A stretch of DNA of 31,557 nt from a virus. The DNA is taken from positions 1-31,557 of the IMG/VR virus record IMGVR_UViG_3300006929_004366; one strand, written 5' to 3'. The notes under the pieces were generated by a model. The model searched no databases, was not told the origin of the DNA, and was given only the letters and a program-made list of their open reading frames with translations. Below, in pieces: positions 24,016-29,969 of the stretch. Numbering within the stretch: the first letter of the stretch is position 1; the number at the start of each line of letters is the position of its first letter. The position numbers and the translations under genes were made by a program.

Positions 24016-25946
24016 GGTAATGGCATCTCCGGCATATCGTCAATGTCTTCGGGTATTATTTCTATTAGGTCATAACCACCTTCGGACACAACTATTTTTT
24101 CTTCGTCTTCTTTGTAAATAGGATTATGAAGGTAGTATCCAGACGAAACTTCGGACACCCTTTCGGGCTCTCCCGTGCTAACAGTCTCATCTTTAACGCT
24201 TTTAATCCACTCAGAATCTCTTGAGGGAATTGTTGTTAGTGCTGCGGCTCGGAACATATCGTCGCTTAGTCGAGACCCATCCCGCAAGACGCGGCCTTTT
24301 CCTGGGCAGCGCCACACATGGTAAGTTGAATCATCTCTGCTTCTTTTTGTGATTCTCTTAATCCAAGATATTTCCTGTAGTAACCTTGGATGCTGTGCGA
24401 TCAGCGTCCCCACATTGAGCTCATGCCTTAGCATAGAGAGTATTGTTGCTACGCTTTCCTGGGTTGGGTTAAATCCGATTTTCCTGCCCTGCTTTTGCCC
24501 GTATTCATCGAATCCTTCCTGCCCATAGAGGTTTGGGTAGAGGAGTCGGATCATGGTATTTATTAGTCCGAGCCCCCCTCCAGCTCTCTCTATGTTTATC
24601 GTTGCGTTGTTATACCATCTCCCAATGGACTCAAGGTAGATCGCCTGCAAGTCTGTGCCGATGTCGTTTCGAGCTCCTGCTGCAACGATTTTACCATTGC
24701 ACCGAACAACAAAAGCACAGTTGTCTGCGCTAATTCCCTCGCTCGGGTCATACCCGATAACGTACTGCTCGTCTTCGTATGGCGGCTCAATAACCTGTAT
24801 CCACCCGTCTGCGCTCTCTTCGGGCTCCTCCCTGTCCTCCGGGTCTTCTTCCAAGACCGCAAGAAGCGGGTCCCTCTCTCTTCTTACCTCAGTGTTCCCA
24901 GCCGGGAGCCCATCTATAAATAAGTCATACCTTACTATTTCAGGGCAGCGATTCTCCTCCTGTATGCTCTGGCCGTTTTCATTCAGGAAGTCATAGCTTG
25001 TAGACCTAAAAGCCTCTTCCGCTGTGAGGGGGTACTCTCTACAAAACTCTTCTTCCTTCCCCATGAGCCTTGTAGCGAGCGTTCTCCTTCTCCAGTAAAC
25101 CTGGCCAAGGTTCAACACACCGTTAATCAGCCAGTCATGCTCTTGTTTTGAAAGATGCTTAAGGTCAGTTAAGGCGTCTTTGTCTCCAGCAGCAGCCCTG
25201 TCCCCCAAAGCCTTTAGGTCTGGGTCCAGCTTCTCTGTATCATCGTACTCATCATGGGTTGTCCACGGCACAAAGACCCTGGTCCATTGAGACCACGGGT
25301 CCTCGGCCTGCTCCCATAACTCCCAGAAAATGCCGTGTGGCCCTGCGGAGGTGCTCTCCATCACGCAGATTGAGCCCGATACGTCGGCCAGGGAGGAGGT
25401 CATGGCGGGGATGATCCGATCCCCGTTACTCCAAAAAGCGACCTCAGAGCAATGAATCAAGTCAGCGGTTGTACCACGAGCTGCTTGGCTTTGTCCAGCC
25501 GTGTCAATTTGGAGAACAGAACCATTGTCCCACTCGTACTGAGAGTCAGTCCTTTCTACCGTTCTTGTCCAGTCTCCTTTTACTGCCGGGGAGAACTTCT
25601 CCCACATGCGCCGGTTCATTCCCATCAGCTTTCTGGTGGTTCGTTCACGGTCAGCAATGACTAGAGCTTCTGTGTATGGGACAAAACGGCAACGATGCAT
25701 TGTCATCGCCTGGAAGAATGTCGAAGAACCCCACTGACGATGCTTTAGGACAAGGAGCCAAATGGCCCTTTGCTCCCCCTCAAGCTCATTAATCTTGTCG
25801 TTGAGTACTCTCTGGCCTCTGTTCAGCTCAAGATTAACAAGGCCACCGGGAACCTTGTATTTCGGTCTGATCCAGACTTCGTTTTTACAAAAGAAGGCTA
25901 GGTCATCCTCACACCTTCTTAAATACTCTTCCCTAGCATCACTCAC
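24012..25946 (-). CDS. Terminase large subunit (ATPase-nuclease)
   Basis: This is the packaging motor. The ATPase half has a deviant Walker A, LKHRQWGSST (residues about 67-76), with the lysine at the front instead of before Ser/Thr, a form known for lambda-type terminases. A Walker B-like strand LIHCSEVAFW (about 163-172) carries Ser-Glu in place of Asp-Glu. The RNase H-like nuclease has YVIGYDPSEG (Asp400) and Asp408, NIERAGGGLG (Glu453) and RLSDDMFRAA (Asp562/563). Start choice: GTG at 25946-25944 has AGAGG upstream and nearly abuts the stop of the preceding gene. In-frame TTG at 26012 and ATG at 25988 are alternatives with weak ribosome binding sites and longer overlaps. The total of 644 residues is within the family range. 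Confidence 0.88.
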   Translation of the reverse strand: MSDAREEYLRRCEDDLAFFCKNEVWIRPKYKVPGGLVNLELNRGQRVLNDKINELEGEQRAIWLLVLKHRQWGSSTFFQAMTMHRCRFVPYTEALVIADRERTTRKLMGMNRRMWEKFSPAVKGDWTRTVERTDSQYEWDNGSVLQIDTAGQSQAARGTTADLIHCSEVAFWSNGDRIIPAMTSSLADVSGSICVMESTSAGPHGIFWELWEQAEDPWSQWTRVFVPWTTHDEYDDTEKLDPDLKALGDRAAAGDKDALTDLKHLSKQEHDWLINGVLNLGQVYWRRRTLATRLMGKEEEFCREYPLTAEEAFRSTSYDFLNENGQSIQEENRCPEIVRYDLFIDGLPAGNTEVRRERDPLLAVLEEDPEDREEPEESADGWIQVIEPPYEDEQYVIGYDPSEGISADNCAFVVRCNGKIVAAGARNDIGTDLQAIYLESIGRWYNNATINIERAGGGLGLINTMIRLLYPNLYGQEGFDEYGQKQGRKIGFNPTQESVATILSMLRHELNVGTLIAQHPRLLQEISWIKRITKRSRDDSTYHVWRCPGKGRVLRDGSRLSDDMFRAAALTTIPSRDSEWIKSVKDETVSTGEPERVSEVSSGYYLHNPIYKEDEEKIVVSEGGYDLIEIIPEDIDDMPEMPLP

Positions 25947-26244
25947 TGCCGGCCTCTGCGAGACGCGCTGCGTAGTCAACCTCAACATCTTCGGCTTTAT
26001 CTGCCGTGACAAGCTTGACTGTGCTGCTTGCTATTCTTGAAGCCATCTTCTTCCTGTCTTGGATGCCCTCAATAACACCGCTCCCAACAAGATACAGCTC
26101 AAGCGCCTTCATGTTGCCGTTGACCATTCCCTGATATGCGCTTGCTTGTAGCACCGCGTCTGCTGCCGCTTCCATGTCTCCGTTTCGCATGGCAGCAACA
26201 ACCTCCTGGTACAGCGCTAATAGCTCTTGTGGTGGCTCTTTCAT
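25939..26244 (-). CDS. Probable terminase small subunit (101 residues)
   Basis: The ATG at 26244-26242 overlaps the stop of the transglycosylase/HNH gene (TAATG), and the gene ends within a few bases of the preferred large terminase start. The product is all-helical (PPQELLALYQEVVAAMRNGD, then MEAAADAVLQASAYQGMVNG). It has a Lys/Arg patch (QDRKKMASRIAS) and an acidic C-terminus. Small size and position directly before the large subunit are the reasons for the call. A DNA-binding helix-turn-helix is not obvious, so it could instead be an unrelated small helical protein. The small subunit normally recognises the packaging site and regulates the large-subunit ATPase. Confidence 0.55.
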   Translation of the reverse strand: MKEPPQELLALYQEVVAAMRNGDMEAAADAVLQASAYQGMVNGNMKALELYLVGSGVIEGIQDRKKMASRIASSTVKLVTADKAEDVEVDYAARLAEAGSE

Positions 26245-26495
26245 TACTTTTTCCGCTTTGTTGTTTTCGCGCCTTTCTTTCTGTTGGTAGACCGCTTTAC
26301 AACCCGAAGGTTTTTCTTGCCGTTACCACCACCCTTTGAAAGCGGTTTTTTATGGTCAACCTCTTTGCCCGGACCAGGCTTTAGCTTTCTATTGGCCTTA
26401 TTCCTTGCAGCGCGGTCTTTCTTTGCTTTTGTGCTGCTATGGTCTCTGTCGTATTCTTTCCGGTAGTTCCGCTTTCTTTTTTTCTTTGGTGGCAT
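26244..26495 (-). CDS. Possible independent HNH-like protein from an internal start
   Basis: The reading frame at 26244-26951 contains an ATG at 26495-26493 preceded by GAGGA and a seven-base spacer. Initiation here would give an 83-residue protein beginning MPPKKKRKRNYRKEYDRDH. It would carry the whole HNH-like module (Asp-His in EVDHKKPL, Asn residues in the GGGNGKKN and STNRKK parts). Small stand-alone HNH-like proteins of this length and start are common in podoviruses. It would be an in-frame second product of the same mRNA. Whether one or both forms are made cannot be read from sequence. Confidence 0.45.
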   Translation of the reverse strand: MPPKKKRKRNYRKEYDRDHSSTKAKKDRAARNKANRKLKPGPGKEVDHKKPLSKGGGNGKKNLRVVKRSTNRKKGAKTTKRKK

Positions 26496-26951
26496 CTGGT
26501 TTTCCTCGCAGGCTTTGTGAAGCTTGTTTACTGTTTCGATTACTCGAACAGACCACCGAGCTCCAGCTGGCTTACACCTGTTACCGGAGTTGTAGTGGCA
26601 AATGGCACGAACCGGGGACCTAGTTCTTGTCAACCAGTATTGAAGATATTCAAGGCCCGCGTCAATCAAATCACATGGCTTACCGTCTTCGCAGTGGATA
26701 TCTTCCATTACCTGCATGATCCCTTTCGCGCCTTTCCTTGACGTTACATCGCGGAAACCGCTCTCGTGGAAGGCGAGGCCGGCAACCAGGAGGGGATCTA
26801 TATTCATGATCTCAGCCCTTCGCTGGACTTCCATGCACCAGGAGACCTGGCTGCTGTACCTGAAACGCTGTGATGCGGCGGGGTCAAGGCCGAGAAGGGC
26901 AACGCATGTCGTTAGGGCGCACGAACCCAGGACCGTGCTACGGGTTCTCAA
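26244..26951 (-). CDS. Lytic transglycosylase (SLT) joined to a C-terminal HNH-like domain
   Basis: The preferred start is TTG at 26951-26949, which gives a signal-like N-terminus (RTRSTVLGSCALTTCVALLG) and a short overlap with the RusA gene. ATG at 27041 would overlap by 104 bases. Numbered from the TTG, residues about 40-148 are an SLT domain: catalytic Glu in LAFHESGF (about Glu63), GAKGIMQVM, and CHYNSGNRC. Such enzymes cut glycan strands, often during DNA entry. From residue about 153 the protein changes to a very basic HNH-like domain (NYRKEYDRDH; VDHKKPLSKGG; NLRVVKRSTNRKKG). HNH proteins beside terminase genes often assist packaging. The internal ATG (26495-26493) has GAGGA upstream and may give a separate HNH protein. 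Confidence 0.75.
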   Translation of the reverse strand: MRTRSTVLGSCALTTCVALLGLDPAASQRFRYSSQVSWCMEVQRRAEIMNIDPLLVAGLAFHESGFRDVTSRKGAKGIMQVMEDIHCEDGKPCDLIDAGLEYLQYWLTRTRSPVRAICHYNSGNRCKPAGARWSVRVIETVNKLHKACEENQMPPKKKRKRNYRKEYDRDHSSTKAKKDRAARNKANRKLKPGPGKEVDHKKPLSKGGGNGKKNLRVVKRSTNRKKGAKTTKRKK

Positions 26952-27375
26952 GCGAACATATCCTGCAACTGATCCTCGGACCTTTCCCACCAATCTCTTC
27001 AAAGTATTTTGTAACGCTTGTAAAAGCAATCTGCGCATCATCTCTCCACCACCCTGTGTCGTTTAATGCATCACAAACACTCTTTAGAACGTTGTCTGCA
27101 TCTGGTTTTTGGAAGTGAAATAACCTCCCCGGCCTTTCAGCTTCGTCCTTCTTTCTTCTTAACCTCTTTGGCCTTGGGAACGTCGCTGTGAGATACAGCG
27201 CGATCGGCCCCTCCATAGGCTCTTCCGGCCTATGCTCAGCTGCAAAGAGAGCAAATTGCTGCTCCCATTTGATCTGGTCTTTCGGCGTGTAAGCCCTTCC
27301 CTTCGCTGTCCTGTGCCGAGACTTGCCCTTTGGCGCAACCGGAACCGTGAACTGTATATCAGTTGACTTCCCCAT
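26938..27375 (-). CDS. rusA: RusA-family Holliday junction resolvase
   Basis: The chosen start is ATG at 27375-27373 (145 residues, the usual family length), overlapping the preceding gene by 17 bases. The longer frame to 27468 would lie inside that gene. The family core is clear: FTVPVAPKGKSRHRT near the N-terminus, then KPDADNVLKSVCDALNDTGW and WRDDAQI. These place the acidic metal-binding residues (Asp in PDADN, the Asp of CDALND and the DD pair) as in RusA. The enzyme cuts four-way junctions symmetrically as a dimer. In a phage it resolves recombination intermediates or branched DNA before packaging. It sits at the end of the replication module, just before the packaging genes. Confidence 0.88.
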   Translation of the reverse strand: MGKSTDIQFTVPVAPKGKSRHRTAKGRAYTPKDQIKWEQQFALFAAEHRPEEPMEGPIALYLTATFPRPKRLRRKKDEAERPGRLFHFQKPDADNVLKSVCDALNDTGWWRDDAQIAFTSVTKYFEEIGGKGPRISCRICSLENP

Positions 27376-27601
27376 CCTTAACCTCCCCAACAGCAATGTA
27401 TATTTTCTCAAGAGCCCTGGTTCTATTTTGTTTCCAGAGAAGAATATCCTCCTCGGTCCTGTCTCCAACCGGGCCTGTCAAAACCTTAACAACTCTGTTT
27501 AGTCGGTCGATCTCATCTGCAAGCTCCTTGTTTACTTTCATAAGCGCCTTCACTCGCTTTTCGTGGATCGACCTAGCAATAAATCTTTTTTTATTATCCA
27601 A
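27359..27601 (-). CDS. Small coiled-coil protein of unknown function (80 residues)
   Basis: The frame opens at TTG 27601-27599, overlapping the stop of the preceding gene. ATG at 27541-27539, with AAGG upstream, is an alternative giving 60 residues. The N-terminus is basic (MDNKKRFIARSIHEKRVKAL). Residues about 22-42 form a coiled-coil helix (KVNKELADEIDRLNRVVKVL), and the C-terminal half is a second helix (EEDILLWKQNRTRALEKIYI). No domain is recognised. It fits between the Cys-rich putative loader and RusA without leaving a gap. A regulatory or accessory role in replication is possible but not shown. Confidence 0.55.
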   Translation of the reverse strand: MDNKKRFIARSIHEKRVKALMKVNKELADEIDRLNRVVKVLTGPVGDRTEEDILLWKQNRTRALEKIYIAVGEVKDGEVN

Positions 27602-28262
27602 TTACGTTCACCCATTTCTTTGATGGCATTCGCTCTATTGTGCTAACGAGCTCCTCTGCAATCTCTAAGGGTATGGTCTGGCAGTCAACAGGCTCATACT
27701 TTTTTAACATATCTTCAAGGTACAGAAGTCCGTTCATCGTTATCCTTTTACTAAGACCAAGGTAAGCCTTGTACGTCTCTTGTGTCCAGCAGTAGAACCC
27801 CCACTGTTTCAGGGAGGAAATAACTTCGTTGTCAACTGCTCTTGTTGCTATCTTTTTTGCCAATATCAAAGCAATCGCACGATCTCTTATGTCTTTGCCA
27901 TCCTCAAGCTTGACGTTTGGGAGCCTCAGCCCTGGGCTGCAATAGCACCGGATATACTTGACTCCTTCGAGGTTTTTGAATCCGCAGTCATGCTCCTCAA
28001 AGTCTTCCTTGTAATATCCAGGCCCATTGCATCGCTCGCATTTGCGCGATCCACCCTTAGAGCCTTTGTCCTTGATTAGGGCGACTTCCACATCTCTTGG
28101 ATAAGGGAGTCTGTCAAAAACCGATGTCAGGTACCTTGTTACAGAGTCTACTGCCTCATTGCTGTAGGGCCTGCAAACATCCATGTAGTTGCGAACGGTG
28201 TCGTCATCGCTCCTCCGATTGTATCGCGATAACATCTTTCTGACTGATAACTCTTTGTTCAT
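27594..28262 (-). CDS. Cys-rich protein in the helicase-loader position (222 residues)
   Basis: The start is ATG at 28262-28260 with AGAGG seven bases upstream, inside the 3' end of the initiator gene (59-base overlap). Residues about 18-58 (RRSDDDTVRNYMDVCRPYSN, then RYLTSVFDRLPYPRDVEVAL) recall the helical N-terminal module of phage helicase loaders and inhibitors. A metal-binding cluster follows: RKCERCNG (two Cys), HDCGF, and RCYCSPG (two Cys). The C-terminal half is helical. No Walker motif is present, so it is not a DnaC-type ATPase. The likely role is bringing the host helicase to the origin, as lambda P does for O. That rests on position and a faint pattern. Confidence 0.55.
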   Translation of the reverse strand: MNKELSVRKMLSRYNRRSDDDTVRNYMDVCRPYSNEAVDSVTRYLTSVFDRLPYPRDVEVALIKDKGSKGGSRKCERCNGPGYYKEDFEEHDCGFKNLEGVKYIRCYCSPGLRLPNVKLEDGKDIRDRAIALILAKKIATRAVDNEVISSLKQWGFYCWTQETYKAYLGLSKRITMNGLLYLEDMLKKYEPVDCQTIPLEIAEELVSTIERMPSKKWVNVIG

Positions 28263-29337
28263 CACTTGCCTCTGTCTGTAGCTTTTCCCATGTACTTCGT
28301 GCCAGCTCGATGCATTTAGGCAGCAGGTCAATGGCGTCCCGAGATCTAAGATCGAGCTCCAGGCTCTTCTTCCACTCAGGCCACCAGTCCCTTGTTCTGA
28401 CCCTGGCTTCAAACTTCTCTTTGCAAACACCCCGTATCTGCCATCGAATCTCGTCCATCTGCTTCGAGAGCCGGTCCTGCTCGTTAAATGAGCCAAGCAA
28501 CGAAACGTCACCTGTCCACTCATCGTACTCTCCGTTCAGAACCTTGTCTGCGAAACCAGGCCCAAGGAAGTTGTCCAGCGTAGCGCCCTTTTTCCACTTC
28601 TGGGTCTTGCCAAGAAGACCTGGAATCTTAGAGGCCCTCTCAAACAACTCACGCCAATACGACTCGTCAGGTATCTCCTTAACCCTGGCCTTCAAGGATT
28701 TCATCCTCTTCGACCCAGCACTCAAGGCCCTTACCCGATGCTTCCCCTTCGCCGTAGCGAATATCTCGTTGTACATCAACACAACATCACCAGGGGTAAC
28801 CATAACCTCCAAGGGGGGCATAGAGGGGGTTATTAACTGGTTATTGTTAATTGGTTCTTGTTCTTCCTTATATAAGGGGGCGAACTGTAGTTCACCCCCA
28901 GGCGAACTTGTGTTCACCCCTGAACTAGAGTTCACACTAGGTGCGAACTGTAGTTCACTTACCTTAACACGCAACTGTTTGGTTTTCTTCGGTTTAGGTT
29001 TTTTCTTGGGTGAACCCTGCTTCGCAGTAGGTGTGAACTGTGGTTCGTTTTTAGCATAGACCAGTGTATATATTGACGGTCTATTTTGCCGTTGTTGAAC
29101 CTTCACAGCCCCGAGGGATTCGAGGTGAGAGAGGGACTTTTGTACAGCCCTCCTGCTCACCCCGATTTCCTCAGCGAGCTTTTTGACGGTAGGGAAGCAT
29201 TGCCCCGTATCTTTGCTGGTGTGGTGTTGAAGCCAGCACCAGGTCAAGATGGTAGCAGCTGGTAGTGGTTTACCGTTATGTGGTTTGATCAGGTGCAGGG
29301 GCACCATAACAAAAGGTGTGCCGATAATCTGGGGCAT
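28204..29337 (-). CDS. Replication initiator, winged helix-turn-helix N-terminus (377 residues)
   Basis: It starts at ATG 29337-29335 behind AGGAGA. Residues about 24-94 form a winged helix-turn-helix of the type common in phage replication initiators (CFPTVKKLAEEIGVSRRAVQ, then KSLSHLESLGAVKV, then a wing ending SIYTLVY). Residues about 95-175 are a low-complexity Lys/Pro/Ser/Asn linker with repeated ELQFAP or EPQFTP peptides. Those repeats are the translation of palindromic DNA iterons. The C-terminal domain is helical with many Trp and charged residues and has no ATPase motif. The design matches lambda O: DNA-binding N-terminus, origin iterons in the middle of the gene, and a C-terminus that contacts a loader. 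The next gene is the candidate loader. Confidence 0.75.
   Translation of the reverse strand: MPQIIGTPFVMVPLHLIKPHNGKPLPAATILTWCWLQHHTSKDTGQCFPTVKKLAEEIGVSRRAVQKSLSHLESLGAVKVQQRQNRPSIYTLVYAKNEPQFTPTAKQGSPKKKPKPKKTKQLRVKVSELQFAPSVNSSSGVNTSSPGGELQFAPLYKEEQEPINNNQLITPSMPPLEVMVTPGDVVLMYNEIFATAKGKHRVRALSAGSKRMKSLKARVKEIPDESYWRELFERASKIPGLLGKTQKWKKGATLDNFLGPGFADKVLNGEYDEWTGDVSLLGSFNEQDRLSKQMDEIRWQIRGVCKEKFEARVRTRDWWPEWKKSLELDLRSRDAIDLLPKCIELARSTWEKLQTEASDEQRVISQKDVIAIQSEER
28830..29046. other. Candidate replication origin (iterons plus AT-rich flank)
   Basis: The iterons at 28882-29046 abut an AT-rich stretch (28830-28876) containing TATTAACTGGTTATTGTTAA and CCTTATATAAGG. That stretch would serve as the unwinding element. 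In lambda the origin lies within gene O, with four iterons next to an AT-rich region. Here the same arrangement sits inside an initiator-like gene. Origin function is inferred from this layout. Confidence 0.65.
28882..29046. repeat. Palindromic iterons within the initiator gene
   Basis: Twelve-base palindromes of the form GAACT-NN-AGTTC occur at 28882-28893 (GAACTGTAGTTC), 28904-28915 (GAACTTGTGTTC), 28922-28933 (GAACTAGAGTTC), 28945-28956 (GAACTGTAGTTC) and 29035-29046 (GAACTGTGGTTC). A degenerate copy is at 29012-29023 (GAACCCTGCTTC). Start-to-start distances are 22, 18, 23, then 67 and 23 bases, mostly close to two helical turns, so the sites face the same side of the DNA. The copy at 28882 is flanked by G5 and C5, extending the dyad. 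Confidence 0.85.
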
Positions 29338-29356
29338 TGCTTTCTCCTATAGCGAC

Positions 29357-29659
29357 CTAGAACGGGATATCTTCATCTCCTACAGGGCCTGAGCTCGCAA
29401 GGTGTCGCTCGATCGCTTCTTTGGCCGTAGTCTGAAAGTCATTGTAGACATCGCGTTCTGGGAAACCAACATGACCAATGTACTTGGCCTTGCCATCTTC
29501 CTCATATCGACGACTCGGTAAAGCAACCCACATGCCGCTGCTTCCCTCTCGGTAGGCGCAGCCATGGATAACCATACCCAGGTCATCTACCATCAAGTCT
29601 ACGAAGCCATGGAGGCCTCCAGACTTCATTTCTTTATACCGTGTAACACTTAACTTCAT
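29357..29659 (-). CDS. SpoVG-like small protein with an SSB-type C-terminal tip
   Basis: It starts at ATG 29659-29657 behind AGGAGA and is the first gene of the leftward unit. Residues about 1-85 follow the SpoVG pattern, a small nucleic-acid-binding fold: an opening strand (MKLSVTRYKEMKSGG), LGMVIHGCAYREGSSGMWVA then LPSRR, an acidic-basic turn, and YIGHVGFPERDVYNDF. The C-terminus is GPVGDEDIPF. That ending is nearly identical to the acidic tip of bacterial single-stranded DNA-binding proteins (DDDIPF), the docking peptide for SSB partners. Directly upstream of the initiator gene, it is likely a phage single-stranded DNA-binding or replication-recruiting protein. The fold match is by eye and the role is inferred. 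Confidence 0.65.
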   Translation of the reverse strand: MKLSVTRYKEMKSGGLHGFVDLMVDDLGMVIHGCAYREGSSGMWVALPSRRYEEDGKAKYIGHVGFPERDVYNDFQTTAKEAIERHLASSGPVGDEDIPF

Positions 29660-29676
29660 ACTTTCTCCTGAAAAGA

Positions 29677-29715
29677 AAAGGTGGTGGGGGCACCGACACG
29701 AGCCCCACCACCTTT
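29677..29715. other. Perfect 13-bp hairpin in the leader of the leftward unit
   Basis: AAAGGTGGTGGGG (29677-29689) and CCCCACCACCTTT (29703-29715) form a perfect 13-bp stem with a 13-base loop. In the leftward transcript the stem is followed by TTTTCTTTTC and then by the ribosome binding site of the SpoVG-like gene. In the rightward direction TTTCTTT follows. It may be a terminator in either direction or a stabilising 5' leader structure. Confidence 0.6.
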
Positions 29716-29716
29716 C

Positions 29717-29736
29717 TTTAGGAAAAAGCTCCTAAA
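29717..29736. other. Second leader hairpin (7 bp)
   Basis: TTTAGGA (29717-29723) pairs perfectly with TCCTAAA (29730-29736) around AAAAGC. It lies one base from the 13-bp hairpin and next to the proposed leftward -10 element. It could be an operator or part of the transcript leader. Confidence 0.4.
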
Positions 29737-29764
29737 CCCTAGCAAGGTGGGACCCATCGGTCAA
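29736..29764 (-). promoter_or_regulatory. Possible promoter of the leftward unit
   Basis: On the minus strand TTGACC (29764-29759) and TAGGGT (29741-29736) are separated by 17 bases. The -35 matches five of six consensus bases and the -10 three of six. The element is well placed upstream of the first leftward gene, but the -10 is weak. Confidence 0.3.
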
Positions 29765-29872
29765 AGATAACCTATTTGTTCGGTACTACTGCCAAGAACA
29801 ATAACAGCGATTCCCCATAAAGCAAGTTTCTTGTAACAAAAGTCTCCCCCCTTATACCCCCCTCTAAATAAG

Positions 29873-29928
29873 TATATATATATATATATATATCTATATA
29901 GATCTCTCTATACAGTAATCTATAGAGA
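29873..29928. repeat. TA tract with adjoining palindromes
   Basis: A 21-base alternating TA run (29873-29893) is followed by the palindrome ATCTATATAGAT. An inverted repeat TCTCTATA (29905-29912) / TATAGAGA (29921-29928) with an eight-base spacer comes next. Upstream lies a pyrimidine-rich run (CTCCCCCCTTATACCCCCCT). Such DNA melts easily and offers dyad protein-binding sites. It lies between the two divergent units. Confidence 0.7.
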
Positions 29929-29955
29929 CAAAACAGATACAGGTTTCCCAAAAAC

Positions 29956-29964
29956 TGTTATATT
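29956..29964 (+). promoter_or_regulatory. Extended -10 promoter in front of the structured RNA
   Basis: TGTTATATT carries the TGn extension and a five-of-six match to TATAAT. The expected transcript start, about 29970-29972, falls in the first arm of the closing helix of the RNA candidate. No good -35 is visible, which extended -10 promoters tolerate. Confidence 0.5.
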
Positions 29965-29969
29965 TTAGA

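Noticed and set aside
26952-27041. ATG start at 27041 for the transglycosylase gene
   Set aside because: It would overlap the RusA gene by 104 bases and move the signal-like segment away from the N-terminus. It remains possible but is less likely than TTG at 26951.
28263-28523. N-terminal extension of the Cys-rich gene
   Set aside because: It lies wholly within the initiator gene in another frame. ATG at 28262 has AGAGG at good spacing.
28310-29059. Long plus-strand frame opposite the initiator gene
   Set aside because: It is a shadow of the minus-strand gene with no start signals. The same holds for the long plus-strand frames at 11961-12650, 12780-13328, 20892-21476, 6763-7329 and 19216-20007.
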